Source: Euwallacea fornicatus (lineage: Eukaryota > Arthropoda > Insecta > Coleoptera > Curculionidae). Taken from it: a stretch of DNA of 64,000 bases. The stretch spans positions 620,001-684,000 of the forward strand of contig NC_089577.1 in assembly GCF_040115645.1 (NCBI RefSeq), written 5' to 3'. Of the stretch, positions 11,892 to 24,800 are shown one piece after another (within the stretch, counting starts at the first letter, position 1; each line of letters begins with the position of its first letter). A program made the position numbers and the translations under genes. The notes beneath the pieces were generated by a model that searched no databases, was not told the DNA's origin, and saw only the letters and a program-made list of their open reading frames with translations.

Positions 11892-14800
11892 TATAACTTC
11901 GGCCCCATAAAAACGTGAGAGGACAGCGAGGTGGGTTACTCCGAGCGCTTTGGCCTGTCGAATTTCGAAATTCGATTTAAATTATTTTTCGAGAATTCAA
12001 ATCCGAGATCGGCGTTACGCAAAACGTAGATGAACTGAAGAAAGCGAAACAACGCACTTCGACTCGCTTTCTTGTGTTTACATTTTTCCCAACAGGTGGC
12101 GTTAATTTTTCCGGAACGGGAGAGGAGTTTCGGGTCATTTCCAGCAGGACAGGGCAGGATTACAAATTTTTGTCGAAAAATTGCAGGCAAGAATCAGCCC
12201 CTCCAGACGACTAAAGTGTTTCGGGCCGAACAAAGGCGACAAGTTCGTTGAGCCGTAGTGACCCAATTTGATTGACGTTCGTTTTGCAAGATGTCGAATA
12301 ATTTAAGGGGACAATTAATGCCCTCCTTGCAGTGCAATTCCTGCAATTAGCCTGGGTACAATTGGATTTCGGTCTCTTCCACCTCGTTCTTTTGTCCTTG
12401 GCAATCATACCCTAAGAGCCATCAAACCGGTGATGGGATTTGGTCATCAGTTGAGTAAATGGCTGCCCCGGTGAGCAGTAAATCTATGGAGGCTAAATAG
12501 CGCGACCGGTGGCTTTATCTTCAGGAATAAATCATACGGACATAGGAGCGTTCACGGGAGCCCTATATAAACTTCCATCATACGCAAGTATTGCCATTAA
12601 TATGACTTCCTGACAATATAATGCCCGCGACGTATAAATAATCTCCGAACGCGTATAGTTCTTGTGATATTTAAGACCGTAAACGTATTCAGGCAAGACC
12701 ACCGTGCTTGTCTTGTAAGTATGCTGCGGTGGCTCTCTAGTTTCTCTCTTTTGTCTCTTGTATGTAGTTTTAGTTGTGTATGATTTGATAATAAAAGAGG
12801 TCAAAAAAACGGTTCCCACGCTACCGACCACGAGGTTTGATGAGGATAATTATTCCAGATCTTTATTGTCGGTTAGTTAGCCATCTATTCTCGGGCAGAA
12901 GATCGCTCTTTATTCGTTGTAGTTATGGTTTCGCGCCCACCAACTCTAATAACGCTCCCATTGTGGGCGATATTTACAATTTCCTGTGTGTCTTCCTCGG
13001 CCAGAGGCGTACCATTTTATTGACCTGTCTCGAATCGGCAGTCCATAAGTATTAGGAATCAAATTCTTCGCGTTTATATAGAAAGGGAATTAAATAATCG
13101 TAAGTCTGTCAAACGGGCCCGGCGGTTCGCGACGTGTAATGGTCCGGTACCACTCGTTTTCGCCTTAGACGGCCAATGGTGCAATTTGTATGTGTAACGC
13201 TCAGGCTCATCGCGGCTGTGATCTATGTCTACGGTCTCCGTTGAAAAAAAAAAAAGATCTATTTCACACTCCCCGTTCCACTTGCAGCCAGAGAGAACAC
13301 CTTGCAAAATTACCGCGCTTTTATTGCCAATTAAACATATCGGGGAAGAATTGGATGGCCCCGGTCATCGGGGGCAAACGGCCGTAAATATTCCGGACCA
13401 CAAACGTCACAACCGTTTCTGCTAAATGGGACTCGCGCCCATAAAACCCATCGCTAACGCTAACGGAGGGCGATAAATCTTGGCGGGATTATCGCTACAT
13501 GCGTACACATTTTTCTAACCCTCTGATGCATGCGGAAAACTCTCTTGGTTGGAGAGTAACGAGGCTGAAGCACCAGTAGATCTATCGGTATGGGCAATTG
13601 TTTAAAGATCGGGGCAGATCCATAAATCGCCCATTGTGACGGGGGCTTAATAATACATCTAATTGAAAATCGCTACCGCAATGTGCGAACGGCCCGGGGC
13701 CATTTAATAATGGATTGCGTTCGGGCACGAGATGGTCAAAACAGTACGCGGTAGCACTGTACAGAAGCGTGTGCCTTTTTCGCCATCGGCCGCGCCACTT
13801 GTGAAACGGCCTTTAACATTACTCATATATACATTTCAGGTGAAATTCCATTGACAAGTTTCCATCCCGGGACATCGCTTATCCCTTGGACGGAGCCCGT
13901 GGTTAGGCCAAGAAACATGCAAGGTCTTCAGCGAAGATATCACGAAAGTCCGTTAGGACGGGCAGGGCTGTTTGAAAACTTTTGACACGGGGAATTTGTT
14001 TCCTCTGCATTTGGAGGAGAGTAAATGTATTTAAATATACTGAAACTGGTGGAAAGAAGGTGATTCTATTTGACGTTACTTTCGCCATGGAACTCTTTCC
14101 AAAAAATGAGCAAAGATGTCGTCAACTCCGCAATGAATTGAAATAATTTAAAATAATGTAGAAGATAGAACAAAGCATGTGAATGTAGAGGAAATGCACT
14201 CCTAAAAGCACTGCAAGCACTGTTGAAGGAAAGTCACTCTGTCGTGCTCTTCGACTCTTCAGAAGTCAGTTAGAGCCAGGAAAACCGTCCGCCGATCTGC
14301 AGCTTGTTGGTAATCCACAGAAGTTAGGAAATTCGATGGAAATGCTTGAAAACTTTCTAATCGTACGATTCCCCGGGGGAAAACTTGAGATACGAAAATG
14401 ACATTTCAAGAAGCTTTTTTTAGCACCCGCGACTTGGGAGTCGCCTAAATACAGTTAATGGGCGGAAAAAAGTCTGACATTCCTATGCTAATGCTCCCTA
14501 TACGGGAAGATTATTTATAACAGAAATAGAAATCTGAAACGTTTATTAATGTAATAAAAAAATAAAACAAATATACGTTTCACAATCCGGCTCAGAGACC
14601 ATAAAGAATCGTCTCTTTGAACGGCGCTTTCGATATAAATTGTCATTAGTAAAATCGTAATGTAAATCTCCGACCGCCCGATGGGCAGCATCGGTAAAAC
14701 AAAACCGTATTTCTGTACGGAACTCTCGGGCAGGAGCCGAGGACCAGTTCCGTAGGCCTCGTTGTCAGATACGATCACCCTGTATACATTTGAGTTAAAT

Positions 14801-16723
14801 TCAAAAATGCCCTTTAGAATGTAGCGACACCCTGTAATTATGGCGGCGCATGAAGTCGTACATCATCAGAACAAGTAGTGTGAGAATAATATAAATACCA
14901 AGGCTGGTAATCTACTCCGGTAATTACCAACTGAATGTCATTTAAGGTAAACTAAAGTTTGATCTCGATCGTGATGTTTCTAATAAACAATGAGAAATGT
15001 TAGCGGGCGATTCTCTAGAGTTTTCTCAACGAACGTAAATTATTATAAGACTATAGGGAAAGCTCTTGGGAGAATTGCCTCGAATTGGGAAACACCGGAG
15101 CACTTTCGGGGACTACTTAACATTCAATTGTTCCATTGGCAATTGCCCGTTTTAATGAGTCCAATCTTTCATTGCGCGGCTATCATTATTTCGCCCGAGA
15201 TGTCACGATACAGTCCGCCCGTTACGGCAAAGGTTAACCTGAATGCGACGGGCAAATTAACACTTGTTCTGATTGAAAAGCTTTGCCGTAATCTCGTCAT
15301 CTGCCTCGTTATCGCAGTGCGGACATCGATTTCGTGTTAAACGCATAAATATGACTGTTTCAGGCAGATTGAGTAGGTTTTAAACCACACGTTTATGATA
15401 AATCGAGGTTGAAGCGATCGTGCTTGAAGCAGCTTTTAGGCTCACCTGATACCTTCGGAAACAGTCCTTTTCAGCTTGACCGATACTGTGGCTGGTCAAG
15501 TTTCGACACACCATTGGGCCTACTTGTTTGGGGACGCACCACTCTCGCTCCACAGACAATCACTGCACCGCGGCCTCCATTTCTCTATGAATTGCTCGAT
15601 AACTTGATCGGGCTTTAGACAGATTCGCTACTTCTGGAGGTCACATATGCAAAACTTAATTGATTGATTTGGAACTAAATATTGATTCAAACCTGTAGAA
15701 TCTGGAGTCTTCCGACACGAGTGTCGAGTGTTAGGGGCCCAAAGTCATTTCCATCGGGAATGTTGCGGTCTTCGACCGAAAATACTGCGTAATTTAATAA
15801 ATATCGGTGGAATAGAGTTTTGCCCACTTACAGTACTAACCAAAAATTGAAGTTTGAGAAAATGGCGGAATACTCGCGATGTTGCCAACTTACAGAATTA
15901 ACTGTTCGGAGTATACGAATTTAATTGCTCTAACTACACTTTCTGCACTAATGGCCTACTTCGCACATATTTACAATTTCATTAAATTTATATATAATAA
16001 AAAATATATAATATTAATTGCAATTAATAATCGAACAACTATATTTTATTGTAAATATGATGAAAGTGGCCCAATTTCAAGGAGTTTTTGGAAACCATGG
16101 CTATTTACACCTTGAGTAAAGTTGTTAGCTTCAACATAAAGGTATCTGGCATGCATGTTTTACCTTTTTATCGCTAAATCTAGATTTACATTTTCGGAAA
16201 CTTCCAAAAAGAGAATTAAGAACACCAAGTCTTACCTTAGTTTCCTAGATAGTTTGCACTAGAAATTCAGCACCGTAGGGCGGAAAACCGTCGTCAAAAC
16301 ACTAAATAAAACACATCGTATGAGGCGTCTCACTACTTTTGCAATACTTTTATGTTTGCGTGCCTAAACATTCAGAAATCTGGGAAAAAATGCAGCAACT
16401 GAACCCACCGGACTTGCAGAAAACACCATTAAAAACAAAAGTGAATCACCTTTGGCGCTTTGACGTTTACGACTCATCGACTTTACCAAAGCAACATTTA
16501 ACCTATGTTCGGATAGAACATCAGCAATACTCCAACTGCACATTCTGCTTCAACAGCCCAGTAAAACACGATGTACCAGAGGTGTTAGCTTCTAGCACCG
16601 CAAATTAATTTTAAAAAAAGTTCGAAAAATATAACAACAATATATTTACATCACATCTTCAATGTACAGATCAAACGGACCGGCTCCACCACAACCTCAT
16701 CTCAAGACCACCGATTCTCACAC
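11892..16723. other. Intergenic region, no supported gene
   Basis: No coding exon could be supported. Two outward TA-CAGGGTG-type ends sit at 14780-14784 and 14832-14836, suggesting transposon debris. A frame at 16387-16608 (+) could encode about 73 residues but matches nothing I know. Confidence 0.5.
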
Positions 16724-17214
16724 TCATTTGGCGGCAATGAGGGGAGCGGCCGCCGCTGGCAGAGCTGTATAGGGAGCGGCCGCAGCTGGAAGAGCAGCGT
16801 AAGGAGCAGCGATTCCAGGTAAAGCAGCATAAGGAGCAGCTGCAGCATATGGAGCGGCGAAAGCTGAGTAAGGCGAAGCTACGTAGGGAGAAGCAAAGGG
16901 GACAGCTGGAGCGACAAAGGGAGCGGCTCTGGAAACTAACGAAGCTGTTGCTACGGCAGCCGGTGCGAATGGAGCTGCCGCCAACGGGGCTGCAACTGGG
17001 GCTGCGATTGCGTGATTGACAACATTGGCGCTGTATGAGGATGCGTAGGGTACTGAATAGGCGGCTGGTACTGCTGCTGGGACTGCGACGCCGACGCCTC
17101 CCAAACAGCCGGAGATGCCGAATGCAGCCATGAAGATTACGAACTGTTGATCCGTACAAGAAATTACTGAAATTATACTCTTTTGAGGGTACTTACCAAG
17201 GTTGTCGAAGCCAT
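16724..17214 (-). CDS. Small secreted Ala/Pro-rich cuticle-like protein
   Basis: Two exons, 17214-17197 and 17143-16724, joined across a 53-nt intron in phase 0, encode 145 residues. The start gives MASTTLFVIFMAAFGISG, a good signal peptide that only appears when the 6-codon first exon is spliced to exon 2. The mature part is low complexity, with repeated APYAALP-type units rich in Ala, Pro, Tyr and Val. This composition and the layout (tiny first exon ending inside the signal peptide) are typical of insect structural cuticle proteins. There is no Rebers-Riddiford chitin-binding consensus, so I place it only as a low-complexity cuticular or extracellular matrix protein. A matching core promoter lies just upstream. 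Confidence 0.8.
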
Positions 17215-17250
17215 TTTTCCAAAGTTGATGGTTGTTTGACTGTAAAGCGA

Positions 17251-17288
17251 AGTCTGATACCTTGGAGAAGACATCGTGGCCATTTATA
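17251..17288 (-). promoter_or_regulatory. TATA/Inr core promoter of the cuticle-like gene
   Basis: On the minus strand TATAAAT occupies 17288-17282. An arthropod initiator-like TCAGA has its A at 17255, 33 nt downstream of the TATA box start. The predicted 5' UTR is about 40 nt before the ATG at 17214. TATA promoters are common in highly expressed, stage-specific cuticle genes. Confidence 0.7.
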
Positions 17289-20200
17289 GGGGGCCCAGGG
17301 GCCCGAGCAGAATATAAAAAATGGTCTTCTCTTACAAAACAAGGTCAATTGCACGAAATTTAATTGTCCGATAGTACCGGGCCGGAATAGTTATGGACCC
17401 ATTAGTATGCGGCCAGGATTCAGGTCTGGCCTGTATTATGGGATTGCCTCAATGCGACGCGTTATGACTTCGATATTGATTTATTTATTTTCGCAACGAG
17501 CTGCACCGAGAGAAACTCGTAAACGGCTAAAGAATCTATTAAAGTCAGATCCCATTATGTCTTCATAATAGGCGGGGTTTTTTATATTTCTGGTACAATT
17601 AAATAGTTACGGCCGGCTCTGGGATAAGTATCTAATAAATCAAGCCGGTTATTGGGCTAAACTGTGAATCATGTCATAACACGCCATTGTGCAAGCGATT
17701 ATTTACGGCTTAATGAGCGATTGTTTGTGGAGGATGCACTGCACCTCTTTGAGAATCATACTTTCTTTGAGAGTCATACTTTGCTTTTCGTATACCGGGA
17801 AAACTATAAGTGATTCCCTCAACCCGAACTGATTAGAAATTTTAATGCAGGGTCGGTAACTTTTTCGATATAGTGATTTTACCATGTATCTCCGAGGATC
17901 GAGTTAGGAAAAGTCTGAAAAAATTTTCAGACGCAGTCCACGTATGGCTAATTGACCCTGCCAAGTTTGAATAAGCTAAGATGAGATAGGGAATTTTAGT
18001 ACATTCTTTAATTTAAATTTTCCAAACTCGAATTTGAGTTAATTTTGTGGCTTTTCTGTCACAGCTACCGCAACAGTTTAAATGCCATTATAGAGCCTCT
18101 AGTTTTTTTTTAATACTTCAGGAAATTTCTTGTAAGTAATAAAATACGTGATCAAGCACGCTTTAGTGAGGGCACTACGGAACAATCATGGCATGGCTCA
18201 TCCATGTAGTGACGTGCATGCTCTCAGAAGCAAAAACATCTTCTGCGCATCTTGCAATTCGACTGTTTGTCGGCCATAATTGTCATCTGTCATCAGTATG
18301 ACGATCCGCGCGACCTTTCCGATTTTTTCAGTTTGACACCAGTTTTTCGTGTAAAATGTCCGAATCTACAAACTACTTAAATAAATAAAAATCTGGCGAA
18401 AATGGACGGCGCGAAAGGGCGCGAGCTAAAGGCCGTTTTCTGGACTGTTTTTGTACCGCAAATCGCTTTATCAAACGTCGGAGTATCGGTGGTATGTGGT
18501 GTGATGTGAGAACTTCAAATCAGCTTTATTGAAAGGTTAAACGAAAAACCGGTGTTACTAGAGGTAAGTTAGTCAATTAGTGGGCATTTCCAGATGCAAA
18601 ATTTTATTATGTCTATCAAAAAGTCCCGATTCTCAGTTACAATGTGTAAATTGGACACGGCCAAGTCGCACCATTCAGGAATACTTAAATTTGATAACAC
18701 CGAGGCCACCCGCCATTTTATCGTACATTTGATTTTCTGGGCATTGACTATAAAGCCAAATTAACGGGATTTTATAACACAGGTTGACTATTACAAAACG
18801 AGCGATGTTTGTTGAATGGCGTGCCGTGGCCGAAGATCTCCAGTTTACCTATTGCCGGGCAATAAAATGGTGAATTTATGGGGCTCCGCAGCTACGTCAA
18901 TGGCGACGGGCGTGAAATATTAAAATGATTGAGAGCTCTATAACTGGCCACATGCCACCAACTCGCATTACCAATGCTAATAAATAAATTTGAATAAATT
19001 TGCTCCCGAGATTTATATCCTCATTCAGTTGCGCCGGGGCGAGCGGGCGCGGAGGTGCCATCCGCGTTCTCGTTTGAAGTTCAACTCCCGTTTTTTCCTC
19101 TGCCTCTTCTGCTTCCACCAGACCTCACAGTCTACGCATCAGCGTAATATATTGCCGCATTCATAAACCAATAAAAGATAATCGCCAAGTCGTATTTTAC
19201 GGTCGTACCTATTCAGCCGGATTGCGCGTACCACTATTTGGAAATCGCGTATACGTCTAAATGGCTTTTCCGATTTATTTGCATTCGAAATTGTTTTACA
19301 TCGCCAACGGATCCATTGTTGGGCTCTTCCTACTTTTCTTATTTATTATCTTTCACCGTACGATCTACTGAACCATAGATGCCGGCATCTCTAAAGCTTC
19401 TTAAACCTTTTGTTTGTTTACATTCACCATTAATTGCCGTAGACGCAATACATCTGTGTGTATAATTCTTCTGAGGCATAAATGGACGGATGGTAGCTCG
19501 ACACTGGAGGGGCTTAAAGCTGGACGGATTTCCCTTTAATTTCCGATTGTGGTACAAGCCTCGTCAGGTATTTAAGCACCTCAGGAGCCCTGCAAGGGCC
19601 CTCAAAACGCCAAGCGCCTCGTCATCTTCTCGTGTATTAAGGAATGCCAGTTCCTTCGCGAGCAAAAACGGAGATGTCCGGCACTAGACCACCTCCGTGC
19701 CCGGTCGGCTAAACGACTTTAATGCCCCTAGATGTCGTCGCAAAGCCTGAGCGCGCAGGAGACGCGTGCGCTGAATTATTTAGCATTAAAACTCCTGAAA
19801 AAATAACTGCATGTGAAAAACCACCATCGCATTATCATAAGGCGACTTTTTTGCCTCTCATTAGTGGGCCTCTTGGTGCCTTACCGGGGGCTCCGAGAAG
19901 TGCCACATAAGCCCCGTTTGTAGACTTTTGTTTCAGTTTCTTTTTATGCGTATGTTTGTAAAGTTCCATGCTACTTGGAGGGTTTGTAGAAAACCACTCA
20001 GGAGGTTGATTGGGGGTTGAAACGGGGCCGCAACTTTCGCGGCAGCTCCGGTAACGAATGGCAAGTAGCCGCTTAGAAGCACTTACCGGCCGATAAAAGA
20101 ACTAGCGGAACGGCCGTTTGAATGTGATTTACAAGGAAATCAACTTATATCGCCACCATTACTTTCGCAGTTTACTGGAGTGAGTTCTCGTAAATATGGC

Positions 20201-21687
20201 GTCCTTTATCAATGGCCACGCGAAGAAGAAGCGGCCGCTAAAAACCCGCGCTTGATGGCCAGAATAACAATTTGGCCGTAAACTCTTCTCGTTCGCGAAA
20301 GCGAGAGACGTTGATCAGAATCCGGAGCATCACGTTATATAATGATGACCAACAATAGTTGACAATAAATTATATAGTCAACAAGTCTCGGCAAAGATGC
20401 AATTATCTTTCAGAAAGCGTGATGGGATAATGATCGGCTTAAGGGCTTTTATCGGGATGCACTTGGACGGCTCGATTTGAGAGAGCTCAATTGGTAGCAA
20501 ATGCGAACAGAAGTCGCAGAAATATTAATCAAAAACATGGTATTTATCAACCAGTTGCCTCGAAATTGTCAGCCTACTTTCGGAATTGCAATAATCGTGT
20601 ATTAATGAGAATTTGTGCATTAATGAGGATCATTAACGGGAATGAGCGTGTACAAAACTTCTACTGAAAACTCTCGCTAATGCATCCAACAGCATACATG
20701 AAAAGCAGTGGCGTAACGGTTTCTATAAATACAGAGTAATGTCTGGAAAACCTTCGGTTCCAATAGTTACGCAAATGGGTTTTCTCAAGTAAAAGAGAAT
20801 ATTCCGAAATTTATAGGAAACAATTATGGGTATAATATTCGAAAGCGCATAGTCATCTGGGGAAAATTCCACGACAATTTTCCAGAATTAGGTCAATTTT
20901 AGAGCTCACGAACAGCTGGGGTTCTTCGGCCGGAGGCGCCGTCGGACTCCTCCGGTGGAACCCAGCACTTTTTATTCGGCTCCCAATACGCCCTTGATAA
21001 CGATTGACTTTGACCTTGTACAAAAGAGAGTAAACGAAAATGTTGATTTTGGATTCCTCTGAAAAAATGGTTCATGACGTTATCGGAAGATGGTACTACC
21101 GTCGGTCTCGACCTTGGTCATATTTTTCACACTAAAAATACACTCCAACTACTCTAAACTGAATCAACGATCATACATAGCATTAGATCGGTCACATATT
21201 CGCATATCAAATCGGTTGAAAATAGCCGAAATGATCAATCAACAGTGCGCGAAACAATGACCCGCAACAAAGCTGCCTTTACGCACCAGTTCGCCGGGCG
21301 CACACCCATCTGATTGTCCATTGTTTGGCCAACGCAGCGGCGTCCTGCCGAAAAATAACTGTCTTTGCTCATGTCACTGAAAGTAGGAGGAGCTCCGCCA
21401 CTGAAACAGGTTACAATGTATCCTTGGCGCATCCTGCTGTTCGAAACAATTTGCCTCAATTTTCGATCGGTCGCCCGTTGCGACTATTACGGAACATGTG
21501 GATTTCCGGTTGTGAAAATGAAAGCCGAATGTAAAACAAAAACAGTTTATTTCAAAAAAAGCTTTATAAAAAAATATGTGTAATATGTATAACAAAATGG
21601 GCTTACTGGCCGAAAATAATACTAATTAAATATACGTCGTAAAAAGACAAACTGGCGCTCTCAAAAATGTGTTATACCTAGTATATA
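17289..21687. other. Intergenic region, no supported gene
   Basis: I see no exon here that splices into a recognisable protein. Sequence is AT-rich with many TAAT-type homeodomain-like cores, which are too frequent to be informative. Confidence 0.5.
21544..21549 (-). terminator. Candidate poly(A) signal of the knirps-family gene
   Basis: TTTATT on the plus strand reads AATAAA on the minus strand, about 330 nt downstream of the nuclear receptor stop codon. Other AT-rich signals nearby could be used instead. Confidence 0.4.
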
Positions 21688-21759
21688 CAGGGAGATTCGT
21701 TTAAACACCTATACAAAATTGTTCTAAGTACTAACTTCCCCTCTCCAGGTGACGCCCTG
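21688..21759. mobile_element. 72-bp mini-element with CAGGG ends
   Basis: It begins CAGGGAG and ends CGCCCTG, so the outer 7 bases are inverted with one mismatch, and it is flanked by TA on both sides within TATA. It resembles an internally deleted copy of the CAGGG-ended element family seen elsewhere in the window. The TIR is too short to be sure. Confidence 0.4.
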
Positions 21760-21879
21760 TATATGAACAACTAACATACTGGACGGATACTGGCAATGAA
21801 GTATCTTCTAAAATTACGTTAAAAATAAGTACATATTTATATAAAAATAAATACTCAGTATATACACTAATCACCTTCA

Positions 21880-24800
21880 CTAACGATCGGCTAAAGTTAA
21901 ATCCAGGGCACTGCTGCCCTCTCCTTCTTCCTTGACTGGCTCCCTGATCTCCTCTCCTCTCTCGCAGGGCTTCACGCTCAAATCGATCGGTTGGTCCTGG
22001 TCAGGTGCAGGTTCGGCTATAGTCGGCTGTCCTCGCAACCACAACTCCCTCCAAACCGCGGGATCGCCCGCCAGCATTGGGAAAGGAGGGGGGAACCACT
22101 TGGTGGGGGAAACGGCTGGCAACGATGCGGGAGATATGCTGGAGGGCAACTGTGGCCTTAAATTGAGACTTTTCAAGTGGTTGTTGTTCAAATGTAGCGT
22201 TTTCGAACTGCTCCTGGATACGCAGTCCGTGTCGCTACTCACGCGGTCACTCAGAGGAGACCCGGACGGTTTCAAGTAACTCAAGGCACTCGCGGACCGG
22301 ACTTCGTCGTCGGGGTCAGCGGAACTGGCACCGGAATCGGATTCGCAGTTCGAAACACTATCGCGCACTGCTGGAGAGGTGCCAGGCACACTGGGGAGAC
22401 CGGGGCTGCGGAACATGGAGCTGAGGTATGGGTTGGGTCGCAGGAGGCCCGCGGCAGCTGCCAAGTTCATGCTGACCTCACTGTTTTGTGGCATGAATGG
22501 TGAAGGCTGGTGATGTTGCTGCTGCTGTTGTTGCTGCTAAACAATTGCATTAGTAAGAGACTGTTGACTCAAACTGCGCATGTGCATAACAGCCCAGCGA
22601 TCTTGAGCACGTACCTGTTGCAACAAACAGTGGATTTTGAACCAATTGGAGCGCCTTCCGTAACGCGATCCGCTCTTGGACATACCCACCATCATGCACT
22701 TGCGCAGGCGACAGGCCTTGCACGCGGTGCGATTCTTCTTGTTGATCACGCATTTGCCGTTGTTCTTGCATTCGCTAATCGAGCTCACGTTGTTGTACGT
22801 TCGGCCGAAGAAGGACTGGAATTTAATAAATAAAAGTGTTGAAAACGTGGTCATCAATGCGACTTTGCGCAAAAAACAGATCCGATCTGGCCGGGAGAAA
22901 TTTATACGGCTCAACGCGCATTTATCTTATCGCGACAGCTCGGCCGGGCGAATTTCGGATTCCGCAAAAGCCTGCGACAATGCTCAGGGATTCTTTCCAT
23001 TCCGACGCCATAGAACTACATACATCACCGAGGTTGATATGTGGCTGCGTTCCTGGTTTCAACGCAACCGGCAAAGAAACGGATACGCAGCAGTTATCAT
23101 CGTTGATTCCATTGGATTTGATTTTATAACATATTGAGGCGTTAAATTAGCAATGAGGGTACCGTGAAACCTAAACTTCTCACCGGAAGTCACGATGGAA
23201 AGTTATCAGTAATTGAAGTTACCAGAAACGTCAAGTGTCAAGTATCTTACGAGAAGTGACCTGAAGGAGTATTCAAAATTTAAAACAAAAAAATATCCCA
23301 CGCCAATGGCTTTGGTGCAGTTTTGTAGCCTAAAGTTTCCTTCATCAATCATCGAATTGGCACATGAATTGAATGCTAAACTGTGTCATACTTGAGAGAA
23401 CCCTGAGAGCAACTGAAAATTCACAAATATTGAGAACCTCAACATGTTCTGCAGTCAATTTAGTGCAGCGTGTAGCCGAAAGTTTCTACTGGGGGCAAAG
23501 GTTGAACAGTGACGTGCCTCAAGAGGCATCTGCGAACAAAAAAAAAACAAAAACTATGAGCTTCAGATAGCAAGTCGCTCTATTGAATTGTCTACATGGG
23601 GGAGGTGAATTATCACACGTCACATGAACAAAAGAGGAAAACGCTCAACATAACCCAACTTTGGCCTCCTCCAACGTGTAGTTTTCGAACACAGCTCCTC
23701 CACCCTGTAAGTTGATTAATGGCCGTACCGAGGCGCGCATGTCGCGTTCGATTCGAAATATGCAAGTGCAAGGGCAGCGGTTCTCATGATTCGTGGTCTG
23801 CCCCGGTGCATATCATACATTTGTCGTGTTCCCGGTGCAATATCGCTTCTCTTCTTGCGAGAACACGAAAACGATACCCGGGTACAAGTTGCGCCGCGAC
23901 TTCTACACGAATCCAGGTGATATACATGCGACTCGATCGAGTTTCTTTGATTTAAATATCGCGCCGTGACAGCTTATGCGACGACGCCGTTCAAACCGAT
24001 CAGCTGATAGTAACCATTTTATATTTTTGACAGGTTTAACATTGAGGCATATTTGTCAGGTAATTGTGTCGCTGCGGCGGACACGTCTTCTGACGCACAT
24101 GTCATTGGTAACGTTGCTGTTTAGGTATATTCATGATTATGGTGTGTGTCAATCAAGATTGCGAGGAGCGAAATGATCCAATTAGGATATAGGAAGCGAT
24201 CCTCCTCCGCCGATAAATTTCCGTATGAAATCACGCGGCATTAAAACAACATAAATTATAGCTTTTAGTTTAATAACACTATAAAATTATAGTGTAGGAA
24301 AGCGTCCAGCTCGGCATATCTCGAAGACCCCCTGCCAGGCAGGTTGTTAGTAACTATAACATATAAAAGCCGTATTTTGATAGTTCGCATAGCGGTACGG
24401 CTTGCATCAATCGTGAGGAACATGGAGGTACCAAACTTCGTGTGCAACAATCAGACTTTCCACTGAAATGTAGCCGCAGATAATTGTGTGCAACCTGTGC
24501 GTTATAGTCGGACTTTTCTGATTATCTTTAACTGTAGTTTAAGGCTTTTGCATGTTTGGATCTTCGCAGAGATCTTCGGCATGCCCATGAAATACGGCAG
24601 GTTGCCCATTGTTCCTCTTAGACGGACACTAAATCCGGTTCCAAGCCTAACGGCAGTTAATAAATTTCGCTCTTCCACAATAATCATTTTTAAGCAACTG
24701 ATTAAGGTTAATATGGGAAAAAACTAATCCGGAGTAATTTACTTAGCTGCTCGGTAATCAATCGTGACTAAACGCAACATAAGAAAAGTAAAAGTAGCAA

